Assembly (NCBI GenBank): GCA_046726235.1
Contig: JBKPAD010000010.1
Coordinates: forward strand, 372,001-436,000
Source: Nitricoxidireducens sp046726235
GTDB lineage: Bacteria; Pseudomonadota; Gammaproteobacteria; Burkholderiales; Rhodocyclaceae
Length of the DNA: 64,000 nucleotides
Reading direction: 5' to 3'
The first letter of the stretch is position 1, and every line of letters begins with the position of its first letter. Shown here one piece after another: positions 23,430-34,439 of this stretch. The notes under the pieces were generated by a model that was given only the letters and a program-made list of their open reading frames with translations, was not told where the DNA came from and ran no database searches. The translations under genes and the position numbers were made by a program.

Positions 23430-26252
23430 ATGGCAAAACAGAAGTTCGTTTTCGACTTCGAGGAAGGCGACGGCAAGAACAAGATGCTGCTCGGCGGCAA
23501 GGGCGCCAATCTGTGTGAAATGACGCAGATCGGCCTCAACGTCCCGCCCGGCTTCACCATCACCACCGAAGGCTGCCTGGCGTATCTGGAGAAGAACCAG
23601 TTCCCGGACGGCGCCTGGGAAGAAATCCAGACCCACATGAAGGCGCTGGAGAAGAAGACCGGCAAGGGCTTCGGCTCCTCGGACAACCCCCTGCTGGTTT
23701 CCGTGCGCTCGGGTTCGTCGATGTCGATGCCGGGCATGATGGACACCGTGCTCAACCTCGGCCTCAATGACGAATCGCTGAAGGGCCTGATCAAGCAGAC
23801 CAAGAACGAGCGCTTCGCGTACGACGCCTATCGCCGCTTCATCCAGCTGTTCGGCAAGATCGCGCTGGGCATCGGCGACGAGTACTTCGACGAGAAGATG
23901 GCCGAGGTCAAGGCCAAGTACAAGGCCAAGCAGGACGTCGACCTCAAGGCCGAGCACCTGAAGGAACTCTCGAACGAGTTCCTCGCCATCGTCCAGCGCC
24001 ACACCGGCAAGGCTTTCCCGCAGGATCCCTACGACCAGCTCGACATCGCGATCAAGGCGGTGTTCCGTTCCTGGAACGGCAAGCGCGCGATCGACTACCG
24101 CAAGCAGTTCAAGATCACCCCGGCGATGGCCAACGGCACGGCCGTCAACATCTGCACCATGGTCTTCGGCAACATGGGCAACGACTCCGGCACCGGCGTG
24201 GGCTTCACGCGCAACCCGGGCACCGGCGAGAACCTGATCTACGGCGAATACCTGGTCAACGCCCAGGGCGAGGACGTGGTCGCCGGCATCCGCACGCCGA
24301 AGCCGATCGCCGAGATGGCGAAGGAAATGCCCGAGATCTACGGCCAGCTCATGGAGCTGCACAACCGCCTCGAGTCGCACTACAAGGAAGTCCAGGACTT
24401 CGAGTTCACCATCGAGAAGGGCAAGCTCTACTGCCTGCAGACGCGCAACGGCAAGATGAACGCGCTCGGCATGGTGCGCACCTCGGTCGAGATGGCCAAC
24501 GACGGCATCATCACGCGCGAACGCGCCCTGATGCGCGTCGAGCCGGCGATCCTCGAGCAGCTGCTGGTGCCGCAACTGTCGCCGAACTTCAAGGGCAAGT
24601 CGCTGGCGCAGGGCCTGCCTGCCTCGCCGGGCGCCGCTTCCGGCAAGATCGTGTTCGACGCCGACACCGCCGAAGCGCGCGGCAAGGCGGGCGAGAAGAT
24701 CATCCTCGTGCGCGAGGAGACCAAGCCCGAAGACATCCACGGCTTCTTCCAGGCGCAGGGCATCCTGACCAGCCGCGGCGGCAAGACCTCGCACGCGGCC
24801 GTGGTCGCGCGCGGCATGGGCAAGCCCTGCGTCTCGGGCTGCGAAGCGATCCACATCGACGACATCGCGCGCAAGGCGCAGATCGGCGACACGACGCTGC
24901 ATGAAGGCGACATCGTCACCATTGACGGCGGCACCGGCCACGTCTATGCCGGCGAAGTCCCGACCGTCGAGCCCGAGTTCTCGGAAGAGCTGAACACGCT
25001 GCTGCAATGGGCGGACGAAGTCGCCCGCCTCGAGGTGCGCGCCAACGCCGACACCCCGAACGACGCCGCGCGTGCGCGCGAATTCGGCGCCAAGGGCATC
25101 GGCCTGTGCCGCACCGAGCGCATGTTCAACAGCACCGACCGCCTGCCGATCGTCCAGGAGATGATCCTGGCCGAGTCGCTCGAAGAGCGTCAGGCCGCGC
25201 TCGACCGCCTGCTGCCGATCCAGCGCAGCGACTTCAAGGGCATCTTCAAGGCCATGAAGGGCCTGCCGGTCACGGTGCGCCTGCTTGACCCGCCGATGCA
25301 CGAATTCCTGCCCACGGCGGCGCAGCTCGAGCTCGAGATCACTCACCTGCGCCATCTGCGCGACACCATCAAGGGCCTCGAGGAACTGCCGGAAACCCTG
25401 AAGCTGCTGAACCCCGGCCTGCACGCCAAGTACGCCGACGGCCTCGGCCGCCTGACCGAAGGCCTCGACACCTTCAAGGAAAGCCACCTCGACGAGGACG
25501 TGATCCTCAAGAAGGAAAAGACGCTGAAGAAGGTGCGGGCGCTGGCCGAAGTGAACCCGATGCTGGGTCACCGTGGTGTGCGCCTGGGCATCACCTTCCC
25601 CGAGATCTACTCGATGCAGATCCAGGCGGTGCTCGAAGCCGCGGCGCTGTGCGCCAAGGAAGGCATCGAAGTGCATCCGGAGATCATGGTGCCGCAGGTG
25701 GCGACGGTCGAGGAACTCAAGCGCATCCACAGCTACGTCCAGCGCATCCACAAGATCGTGCAGCTCACGCACGGCATCGACGTCCAGTTCAAGTTCGGCT
25801 CGATGCTGGAAGTCGTGCGCGCCTGCATGCGCGCCGGCCGCATGGCCGAGGACGCCGAGTTCTTCTCCTTCGGCACCAACGACCTGACGCAGGCCACGTT
25901 CTCGTTCTCGCGCGAGGACGCCGAGAACAAGTTCCTGCCCGACTACAACAAGAGCGGCATCCTCGAGGACAATCCCTTCGAGGTGCTGGACGTCAAGGGC
26001 GTCGGCGAAGTCATGAAGATCGCCGTCGAGCGCGGCCGCGCCGCGCGGCCGGACCTCAAGATCGGCATCTGCGGCGAGCACGGCGGCCATCCGTCGTCGA
26101 TCGAGTTCTGCCACACGATCGGCCTGACCTACGTCTCCTGCTCGGGTCCGCGCGTGCCGATCGCGCGCCTGGCCGCGGCGCAGGCGCAGCTCAAGCACGA
26201 CGGCGCCGCCAGCGCCGCGCCGAAGGTTGCAGCGGCAGCCGCCAAGAAGTAA
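23430..26252 (+). CDS. ppdK: Pyruvate, phosphate dikinase
   Basis: A 940-residue PPDK, the normal family length. The N-terminal nucleotide-binding domain starts with LLGGKGANLCEMTQIGLNVPPGF. The central phosphohistidine domain carries H455 in GGKTSHAAVVARG. The C-terminal PEP/pyruvate-binding barrel holds FSFGTNDLTQ and the catalytic cysteine region CGEHGGHP. It interconverts pyruvate, ATP and phosphate with PEP, AMP and pyrophosphate, serving gluconeogenesis or pyrophosphate-linked glycolysis. The tail KVAAAAAKK is low complexity. The RBS GGGGAG lies just before the ATG. It ends in a strong hairpin at 26279. Confidence 0.95.
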   Translation: MAKQKFVFDFEEGDGKNKMLLGGKGANLCEMTQIGLNVPPGFTITTEGCLAYLEKNQFPDGAWEEIQTHMKALEKKTGKGFGSSDNPLLVSVRSGSSMSMPGMMDTVLNLGLNDESLKGLIKQTKNERFAYDAYRRFIQLFGKIALGIGDEYFDEKMAEVKAKYKAKQDVDLKAEHLKELSNEFLAIVQRHTGKAFPQDPYDQLDIAIKAVFRSWNGKRAIDYRKQFKITPAMANGTAVNICTMVFGNMGNDSGTGVGFTRNPGTGENLIYGEYLVNAQGEDVVAGIRTPKPIAEMAKEMPEIYGQLMELHNRLESHYKEVQDFEFTIEKGKLYCLQTRNGKMNALGMVRTSVEMANDGIITRERALMRVEPAILEQLLVPQLSPNFKGKSLAQGLPASPGAASGKIVFDADTAEARGKAGEKIILVREETKPEDIHGFFQAQGILTSRGGKTSHAAVVARGMGKPCVSGCEAIHIDDIARKAQIGDTTLHEGDIVTIDGGTGHVYAGEVPTVEPEFSEELNTLLQWADEVARLEVRANADTPNDAARAREFGAKGIGLCRTERMFNSTDRLPIVQEMILAESLEERQAALDRLLPIQRSDFKGIFKAMKGLPVTVRLLDPPMHEFLPTAAQLELEITHLRHLRDTIKGLEELPETLKLLNPGLHAKYADGLGRLTEGLDTFKESHLDEDVILKKEKTLKKVRALAEVNPMLGHRGVRLGITFPEIYSMQIQAVLEAAALCAKEGIEVHPEIMVPQVATVEELKRIHSYVQRIHKIVQLTHGIDVQFKFGSMLEVVRACMRAGRMAEDAEFFSFGTNDLTQATFSFSREDAENKFLPDYNKSGILEDNPFEVLDVKGVGEVMKIAVERGRAARPDLKIGICGEHGGHPSSIEFCHTIGLTYVSCSGPRVPIARLAAAQAQLKHDGAASAAPKVAAAAAKK

Positions 26253-26278
26253 GCCTCTCTCGGTTGTAAATGCATTAG

Positions 26279-26308
26279 TCAAGATGCCGGATTCGTCCGG
26301 CATCTTGA
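26279..26308 (+). terminator. TTCG-loop hairpin after ppdK
   Basis: A perfect 13-bp stem (TCAAGATGCCGGA and its complement) with a TTCG tetraloop begins 26 bp beyond the ppdK stop. The following sequence CTTTATG is only weakly T-rich, so termination may be partial. The right arm also carries the TTGACT of a candidate promoter for the next gene. Confidence 0.65.
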
Positions 26309-26333
26309 CTTTATGTGCATACCAGACAAAAAT
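26305..26333 (+). promoter_or_regulatory. Candidate sigma-70 promoter for the DsrC/TusE gene
   Basis: TTGACT (26305-26310) is followed after 17 bp by AAAAAT (26328-26333). Spacing is ideal and the -10 is a four-of-six match. The leader then holds a small hairpin GGGGT-ATTACA-ACCCC (26337-26352) just before the ribosome-binding site. Confidence 0.4.
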
Positions 26334-26374
26334 GATGGGGTATTACAACCCCAACCCCCAGGAGAGACAAAAAA

Positions 26375-26704
26375 ATGATCCTCATCAACGGCAAGGAAAT
26401 CGGTACGGACGCGGAAGGCTATCTGTCCAACCTCGAGGACTGGTCCGAGGAAATCGCCCGCTATCTGTCGGAGCAGGACAACCTGCCGCTGACGGACCAG
26501 CATTGGGAAATCATCAACTTCATGCGCAATTACTACGCGGAGAACGGCACGGCGCCGAACCTGCGCGTCCTGCAGAAACTGCTGAAGGAAGAACTCGGCG
26601 AGGAGAAGTCCGACAAGAAGTACCTGTTCGACCTCTTCCCCTACGGCCCGGCCAAGCAGGCCGCGCGCTACGCCGGCATGCCGAAGCCGACCGGCTGCGT
26701 CTGA
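26375..26704 (+). CDS. tusE: DsrC/TusE-family sulfur carrier with a single cysteine
   Basis: A 109-residue DsrC/TusE/DsvC-family protein (LTDQHWEIINFMRNYYAENG, ending KPTGCV). The C-terminal arm keeps the penultimate cysteine (C108, CysA). The second redox cysteine of true DsrC, about ten residues earlier in QACK, is alanine here (QAARYAG). A one-cysteine protein fits sulfur relay to tRNA thiolation (TusE) or transfer to other carriers, rather than the trisulfide chemistry of dissimilatory sulfite reductase. No tusBCD or dsr genes are in the window. It is monocistronic, between the ppdK hairpin and its own terminator. Confidence 0.85.
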   Translation: MILINGKEIGTDAEGYLSNLEDWSEEIARYLSEQDNLPLTDQHWEIINFMRNYYAENGTAPNLRVLQKLLKEELGEEKSDKKYLFDLFPYGPAKQAARYAGMPKPTGCV

Positions 26705-26722
26705 GGCCTTACAATTCGGTAC

Positions 26723-26751
26723 AAGGCCCGGCGTTGCCGGGCCTTTTTTTT
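26723..26751 (+). terminator. Rho-independent terminator after tusE
   Basis: A 10-bp stem (AAGGCCCGGC and GCCGGGCCTT, loop GTT) runs into eight Ts. It ends 12 bp before the uup start codon, separating the two transcripts. Confidence 0.9.
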
Positions 26752-26763
26752 CCCCATCTGCCA

Positions 26764-28668
<1,905 letters not shown>

Positions 28669-28740
28669 GACGCGCCCCGCAAAGTGCCCGATACTTGTGG
28701 CAGCAACTCTGATCCAGTTACCTTCCAAGGGGTTTGAACA

Positions 28741-31700
28741 ATGATGCTGGCGCGTCTTGTCGTCATCGCATGTACGTTGTTCCTCGCCGGAACGGCTTGT
28801 GCGGAAGGCGTCACCACCCGGACGCTGGTGGTCGGGAGCGAGCAGGACTATCCGCCGTTCGCCCTTGGTCAAACCGTCGAGACCGCCGACGGGTTTACCG
28901 TCGATCTGTGGAAAGTCATGGCCCGCGACGCCGGGCTCGATTACGTCCTGCGCGTCGCGCCCTTCCACGAACTGTTGCAGGATTTCAAGGACGGCAAGGT
29001 CGACGTCCTGATCAACCTGGCGCAATCGGCGGAACGGCATAAGTTTGCCGACTTCACGGTTCCCCACGTCACGGTGCACGGCGCGATCTTCATTCGCAAG
29101 GACACCTCCGGCATTCGCGGCGAGCAGGACCTGACGCAGAAGTCCGTCATCGTCGTCAATGCCGACATTGCCCATGAGTACGCCGTCAGCAAGGGATGGC
29201 AAGCCCGCCTGATTCTCGTGCCCACGGCAGCCGACGGACTGCGGCTGCTGGCTTCGGGGCAGCACGATGCGATGTTCGTCAGCAAGCTGGTGGGCATGCA
29301 AACCCTGCAGCAACTCAAGCTCCCGGGCATCACCGCGCTGCCGGTCACCGCAGGCGCGACACAGAAGTTCTCGCTGGCGGTCAAGAAGGGCGATGCCGAC
29401 CTGCTGGCGCTGCTCAACGAGTCGCTGGCGTTGAGCAAATCGAGCGGCGCCTACGATGCGCTTTACCAGAAGTGGTTCAGCGTCTTCGAGGACAAGGAGC
29501 CGACACTGCGCGACATGCTCAAGTATTGGCTGCCGCTTCTGGTGGCGTTTCTGGGCTATGCCGGCTTCAGCTATCGCCGGCAGCGCGCGGCACACCGCCA
29601 GTTGGCGGAATCCCACCACATGCTGCAAACCATCATCGAGACCATCCCGATGCGGGTGTTCTGGAAAGACCGCGAGTCCCGCTACCTGGGCTGCAACACG
29701 CTGCTGGCCAAGGATGCCGGCGAGAACAGCCCGGCCGAGGTGATCGGAAAGTTCGATACCGATTTTTCGTGGCGCGAGCAGGCGGCGCTGTACCGCGCCG
29801 ACGATTCAGCGGTGATCTCGTCGGGAAAATCGAAGCTTGCGTACGACGAACCCATGACCGCCGCCGACGGACGCATGATCTGGCTGCGCACCTCCAAGAC
29901 GCCGCTCCTCAGTCTGAACGGGAATGTCATCGGCGTCCTGGGCGTCTTCGACGACATCACGTGCATCAAGGAAACGGAGCTGGCGCTGCAGGAAAGCGAG
30001 GCTCGCTTCAAGGCGCTGTTCGACAACCTCACCAACGGCTTCGCCCTGCATGAAGTCGTTCGCGATGAGCAAGGAAAAGTGGTCGACTATCGCTTCCTTG
30101 CCGTCAATGCCGCCTTCGAGAAGATCACCGGGCTTCGCAGCGAAAACCTGCTCGGCAGAACCGTCAAGGCGGTTCTGCCGACGGTCGAAGACTACTGGAT
30201 CGAAAACTACGGCCAGGTCGCCGACAGCGGCCATGCGCGCTATCTGGAAAACTATTCCGAAGCCGTCGGGCGCTGGTTTTCCGCCTACGCGTATCGACCG
30301 GCGATGAATCAATTCGCCGTCATCGTCGAGGACATCACCGAGCGCAAGCTCGCGGGCCAGGCATTGGTGGAAAGCGAAAGACGCCTGTCGGAAATCCTGG
30401 AAAACGTCAGTGCCTATATCTACCTGAAGGACGACAAGGGCCGCTACCTGTTCGCCAACAAGCCGGTGCGCGACTTGTGGGGCGTCTCCCTCGAGGAAGT
30501 CATCGGCTTTGGCGACGAGAAGTTCTTCGACGCCGAGACGGCGGCCAATCTGCGCAAGAACGACCGCCGGGTTCTGGACCACGGCGAAACGCTGCGCACG
30601 GAAGAAACCAACACCGTCGCCGGGAGCGGGACCGCCACGACCTACTGGAGCGTCAAGCTGCCGCTACGGCGTGAGAATGGCGAGATCTATGCGCTGTGCG
30701 GAATTTCCACCGATATTTCCGAGGTCAAGCGCGCCCAGGAGCAAATGCTGCTGGCCTCGATGGTGTACGAGAACAGCAGCGAATCGATGATGGTGACCGA
30801 TGCCGACGGCGACATCATCACCATCAACCCCGCTTTCACCAAGACCACTGGCTACGCTCTGGCCGAAGTCCAGGGCAAGAACTCGCGCATCCTGAACTCG
30901 GGCCGGCATGAACCGGCCTTTTTCCAGGAACTGTGGACCGCGATCAATACCTCGGGCACCTGGCAAGGCGAGGTCTGGGACAAGCGCAAGAACGGCGAGA
31001 TATACCCGAAGTGGCTGACCATCAACACCACCTTCAACGCCGACGGCACGCCTCACCGCCGGGTAGCGCTGTTCTCCGACATCACGGAGAAAAAGAAGTC
31101 GGAAAAGCTCATCTGGCAGCAGGCCAACTTCGACAACCTGACGGGCCTGCCGAATCGCCGCATGTTCCATGACCGGCTGGAACAGGAACTCAAGAAAGCA
31201 CACCGCTCCGAGCGTCGGCTGGCCCTGCTATTCATCGACCTCGACCATTTCAAGGAAATCAACGACACCCTCGGTCATGACCGCGGCGACATGCTGCTGG
31301 CCGAAGCGGCGCAGCGCCTGCAGGCATGCGTGCGCGAAACCGATACCATCGCCCGTCTCGGCGGCGACGAGTTCACCATCATCCTCGGCGACCTGGAAGA
31401 CGTTCACGGCGTCAACCGCATCGTCCAGTGCATCCTCAAATGCCTGGCCACGCCCTTCGCGCTGGATGACGACATGGCTTACGTTTCCGCGAGCGTCGGC
31501 ATCACGATCTATCCGGAAGACGCCACCAGCGTCGATACCCTGCTCAAGAACGCCGATCAGGCCATGTACGCCGCCAAGCACCAGGGGCGCAACCGCTACA
31601 GCTATTTCACGCAGGCGATGGACGACGATGCCAAGGGGCGGATGCGCCTCGCCAACGACTTGCGCATGGCACTGGCCGGGCAACAGTTCTGGATCGCCTA

Positions 31701-32403
31701 CCAGCCCATCGTGGAGCTGGCGACGGGGGCGATCCACAAGGCCGAAGCGCTGCTGCGCTGGGAACATCCGACGCGCGGACTGGTCAGCCCGGCCGAATTC
31801 ATTCCCATCGCCGAAGAAACCCGGCTCATCATCGATATCGGCAACTGGGTGTTCCAGCAGGCCGCCGACCAGGTCGGCCGGTGGCGCCAGGCGTATGACG
31901 CCGAGTTCCAGATCAGCGTCAATAAATCGCCGGTACAGTTCCTGAACGATGGCACCAGCGCCGACGGCTGGCTGGAGCACATGCGGGACATGGCGCTGCC
32001 GCGGCAAAGCATCGTCATTGAGATTACCGAAGGCCTGCTGCTCCATGCCGACCCGATCGTCCATCACAAGCTGATCAGGTTCCGCCAGACCGGCATGCAG
32101 TTCGCCATCGACGACTTCGGCACCGGCTATTCGTCGCTGGCTTACCTGAAGAAATTCGACATCGACTACCTGAAGATCGACCGGACCTTCGTCGCCAATC
32201 TGACGCCGGGCAGCCAGGATCTGGCTTTGTGCGAGGCCATCATCGTCATGGCCCACAAGCTCGACATCAAGGTCATCGCCGAAGGTGTCGAGACGGCTGC
32301 CCAGCGCGAGTTGCTGCTGGCGGCCGGATGCGACTACGCGCAGGGGTATTTCTTCTCGCGCCCGGTGGCTGCCGCCGCGTTTGAACGACTGCTGCTCCGT
32401 TAA
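28741..32403 (+). CDS. Periplasmic-binding/PAS/GGDEF/EAL cyclic-di-GMP protein
   Basis: A 1220-residue membrane signalling protein. A signal peptide (about 1-22) precedes a SBP_bac_3 amino-acid-binding-like periplasmic domain (about 28-245). One membrane helix follows near 260-280, then four PAS domains (about 295-790), a GGDEF domain with intact GGDEF at 874-878 and an inhibitory RxxD (RETD) five residues before it, and an EAL domain with EAL at 1002-1004. Both catalytic signatures look intact, so it could make or break c-di-GMP depending on a periplasmic ligand. No sigma-54-type site precedes it. GGGG lies before the ATG. Confidence 0.88.
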   Translation: MMLARLVVIACTLFLAGTACAEGVTTRTLVVGSEQDYPPFALGQTVETADGFTVDLWKVMARDAGLDYVLRVAPFHELLQDFKDGKVDVLINLAQSAERHKFADFTVPHVTVHGAIFIRKDTSGIRGEQDLTQKSVIVVNADIAHEYAVSKGWQARLILVPTAADGLRLLASGQHDAMFVSKLVGMQTLQQLKLPGITALPVTAGATQKFSLAVKKGDADLLALLNESLALSKSSGAYDALYQKWFSVFEDKEPTLRDMLKYWLPLLVAFLGYAGFSYRRQRAAHRQLAESHHMLQTIIETIPMRVFWKDRESRYLGCNTLLAKDAGENSPAEVIGKFDTDFSWREQAALYRADDSAVISSGKSKLAYDEPMTAADGRMIWLRTSKTPLLSLNGNVIGVLGVFDDITCIKETELALQESEARFKALFDNLTNGFALHEVVRDEQGKVVDYRFLAVNAAFEKITGLRSENLLGRTVKAVLPTVEDYWIENYGQVADSGHARYLENYSEAVGRWFSAYAYRPAMNQFAVIVEDITERKLAGQALVESERRLSEILENVSAYIYLKDDKGRYLFANKPVRDLWGVSLEEVIGFGDEKFFDAETAANLRKNDRRVLDHGETLRTEETNTVAGSGTATTYWSVKLPLRRENGEIYALCGISTDISEVKRAQEQMLLASMVYENSSESMMVTDADGDIITINPAFTKTTGYALAEVQGKNSRILNSGRHEPAFFQELWTAINTSGTWQGEVWDKRKNGEIYPKWLTINTTFNADGTPHRRVALFSDITEKKKSEKLIWQQANFDNLTGLPNRRMFHDRLEQELKKAHRSERRLALLFIDLDHFKEINDTLGHDRGDMLLAEAAQRLQACVRETDTIARLGGDEFTIILGDLEDVHGVNRIVQCILKCLATPFALDDDMAYVSASVGITIYPEDATSVDTLLKNADQAMYAAKHQGRNRYSYFTQAMDDDAKGRMRLANDLRMALAGQQFWIAYQPIVELATGAIHKAEALLRWEHPTRGLVSPAEFIPIAEETRLIIDIGNWVFQQAADQVGRWRQAYDAEFQISVNKSPVQFLNDGTSADGWLEHMRDMALPRQSIVIEITEGLLLHADPIVHHKLIRFRQTGMQFAIDDFGTGYSSLAYLKKFDIDYLKIDRTFVANLTPGSQDLALCEAIIVMAHKLDIKVIAEGVETAAQRELLLAAGCDYAQGYFFSRPVAAAAFERLLLR

Positions 32404-32409
32404 AGAACG

Positions 32410-33000
32410 CTACCGAAGCCGGAAACGCACCGGCAGCAGCACCTCGCGCGGCTCGCCCTCGGGCAGGGCGTTAACCTGCCGCGCGGCGGCGACGGCCGCA
32501 TCGTCGAGGATCGCGTGGCCGCTGCTGCGTTCGAGGCGCGCGGCGACCGAATTGCCGTTGGCGTCGAGGAACAGCAGGACCAGCGCTTCGCCCTCGAGAC
32601 CGCGGGCGATCGCCTCCTCGGGATACATCAGGCGCTGGGCGAGCTGGCGCGAAGCCAGCGTCGCCAGGTCGGCCTTCATGCCAGTTCCCGGCCGATGCGG
32701 GCGGGCAGGCGGGGGCGGGGGCGGTGGCGGCGTGGTTGCCGCCACCGCTTCCTCGACCGGCTCGGGGGCGATCAGCGTCGGCGCCGGGGCGCGCGGCAGC
32801 GGCGGCAGGGTCGCCTCGATGGCGGCCGGGGGTGTCGGCTGCGGCCGGACTTTGATGCGGCCAAGGACTTCGCCGGCGCCGAGGAGCGCGCCGGCGCCGA
32901 GGAGCGCGCCGTGCAGGAACAGGGAGAGCGCCAACGCCGCAAGCAGCCGCCGATTGCCGGCAAGGGCCGTGAAGCCCGGATTAGAATCGCGCTCTGACAT
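32410..33000 (-). CDS. tonB: TonB-family energy transducer
   Basis: A 196-residue protein with a short cytoplasmic start, one membrane helix (LLAALALSLFLHGALLGAG), a periplasmic Pro-rich spacer including an eight-proline run, and a C-terminal TonB domain (YPEEAIARGLEGEALVLLFLD ... LPEGEPREVLLPVRFRL). It would couple the ExbBD proton-driven motor to outer-membrane receptors; exbBD are not in the window. The conserved S/H in the membrane helix is represented by the LFLH segment. Its start is only 15 bp from that of the divergent ankyrin gene. Confidence 0.85.
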   Translation of the reverse strand: MSERDSNPGFTALAGNRRLLAALALSLFLHGALLGAGALLGAGEVLGRIKVRPQPTPPAAIEATLPPLPRAPAPTLIAPEPVEEAVAATTPPPPPPPPARPHRPGTGMKADLATLASRQLAQRLMYPEEAIARGLEGEALVLLFLDANGNSVAARLERSSGHAILDDAAVAAARQVNALPEGEPREVLLPVRFRLR

Positions 33001-33015
33001 GGAGCCCGAAGTCTA

Positions 33016-33969
33016 ATGCACGACGAGACCCGCCATTCCCGCCTGGTTCGGCTCGTTGCCGCCGCCATGCTCGCCCTTGCGGTGTTCCGCGCCGATGCCG
33101 CCCTGCCGGACCCGGTCCAGTTCCGCGTCCAGATGGAAGTCGGGTCGGTCGAGCGTGCACGCGAATGGCTGGACGCCGGCCTGCCGCCGGATTTCATGGG
33201 CGATCGCATCGGCACCGGGCTGATGATCGGCGCCTGGGAAGGCAACGTGCCGCTGATGCAGCTGTTCCATTCCCGCGGCGCCAGTGTCGACAAGCCCAAT
33301 GCGCTAGGCGAGACGGCGCTGATGCACGCCGCCTGGAAGGGCCGCCGCGACGCCGTGCGCTGGCTGCTGGAGCGCGGCGCGCGCGTGAACAGCGGCGAAA
33401 AGCAGTGGTCGGCGCTCCACTATGCGGTGTTTGCCGGCCACGACGAGGTGGCCGAACTGCTGCTCGAACGCGGCGCCGACATCAACGCGCGCAGCACCAA
33501 CGGCTCCAGCGTGCTGATGATGGCCGTCTACGAAGGCCGCGAGAACCTCGCGCGCTGGCTGATGGCGCGCGGCGCCGACACCCGCGTCCGCAACGACTAC
33601 GGCCAGGGCGCGCTCGACTGGGCGATGAAGTTCAACCACACCAAGATCGCGCGCATGGTCTCGACGCAGGAGGAATTCCAGCTCGCCGCCAACCGCCCGC
33701 GCGCCGACTGGGGCGAGGTGCGCCGCTCCGAGGCGGTGCCCAAGGACATCGAGGAGCTGCTCAGCATCCGCGAGGCGCTGGCCTGGCGCAACCTCAACGT
33801 CGACAAGGTCGACCGCCGCATCGCCGCCCTGCGCGCCAAGTACGCGCGCGAGGCGATGCAGCGCGATGCGCCTCCACCGGCGGTGCTCGAGATCTCCGCG
33901 TCGCGCAAGGCGCCGGGAAAGCAGCGCGCGCGCATCGTCATCGAGCGCCGCAAGCAGGCGTCAAAATGA
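33016..33969 (+). CDS. Exported ankyrin-repeat protein
   Basis: A 317-residue protein with a probable signal peptide (LVRLVAAAMLALAVFRADAA) and five ankyrin repeats at about residues 50-215 (for example LGETALMHAAWKGRRDAVRW and QWSALHYAVFAGHDEVAEL), followed by a charged tail (KAPGKQRARIVIERRKQ). It is likely periplasmic and mediates protein contacts; the partner is unknown. The stop overlaps the tadA start as ATGA, so the two are coupled. A second exported ankyrin protein lies at 40209. Confidence 0.8.
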   Translation: MHDETRHSRLVRLVAAAMLALAVFRADAALPDPVQFRVQMEVGSVERAREWLDAGLPPDFMGDRIGTGLMIGAWEGNVPLMQLFHSRGASVDKPNALGETALMHAAWKGRRDAVRWLLERGARVNSGEKQWSALHYAVFAGHDEVAELLLERGADINARSTNGSSVLMMAVYEGRENLARWLMARGADTRVRNDYGQGALDWAMKFNHTKIARMVSTQEEFQLAANRPRADWGEVRRSEAVPKDIEELLSIREALAWRNLNVDKVDRRIAALRAKYAREAMQRDAPPPAVLEISASRKAPGKQRARIVIERRKQASK

Positions 33970-34439
33970 CCACCGACCACGACGGGGAGTTCATGACGGC
34001 CGCGCTGGAACTGGCGCGTGCCGCCGCCTCAGCGGGCGAGGTGCCGGTCGGCGCCGTGGTTGTCCTCGACGGCGAGATCGTCGGCCGCGGCTGGAACCAG
34101 CCGATCGGCCGCCACGACCCCACGGCGCACGCCGAGGTGATGGCGCTGCGCGACGCCGCCCAGCGGCTTTCCAACTACCGCCTGCCGGGCGCGACGCTCT
34201 ACGTGACGCTCGAGCCCTGCGCGATGTGCGTCGGCGCGATCATGCATGCGCGCATCGCCCGCGTCGTCTTCGGCGCCTGCGATCCCAAGACCGGCGCGGC
34301 CGGCAGCGTCGTCGACCTGTTCGGCGAGCCGCGCCTCAACCACCACGCCGACGTCGTCGGCGGCGTGCTGGCCGAGGAGTGCGGCAGCATGCTGTCCTCC
34401 TTTTTCGCCGCCCGGCGCGGCCGCACGGCGGTCGCCTGA
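33966..34439 (+). CDS. tadA: tRNA adenosine(34) deaminase
   Basis: A 157-residue zinc deaminase. The catalytic motif HAE (TAHAEVMALRDA) and the zinc motif PCAMC (LEPCAMCVGAI) are intact. It converts A34 to inosine in tRNA-Arg(ACG) so that one tRNA can read CGU/CGC/CGA. Its length matches TadA. The start codon overlaps the ankyrin stop by 4 bp and its stop overlaps the next start (TGATG), so the ankyrin-tadA-transpeptidase genes form a tight operon. Confidence 0.92.
   Translation: MTTDHDGEFMTAALELARAAASAGEVPVGAVVVLDGEIVGRGWNQPIGRHDPTAHAEVMALRDAAQRLSNYRLPGATLYVTLEPCAMCVGAIMHARIARVVFGACDPKTGAAGSVVDLFGEPRLNHHADVVGGVLAEECGSMLSSFFAARRGRTAVA

Noticed and set aside
23415..26303. 962-codon minus-strand frame opposite ppdK
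   Set aside because: Shadow of a strongly conserved gene; no domain, and it ends in the ppdK upstream region.
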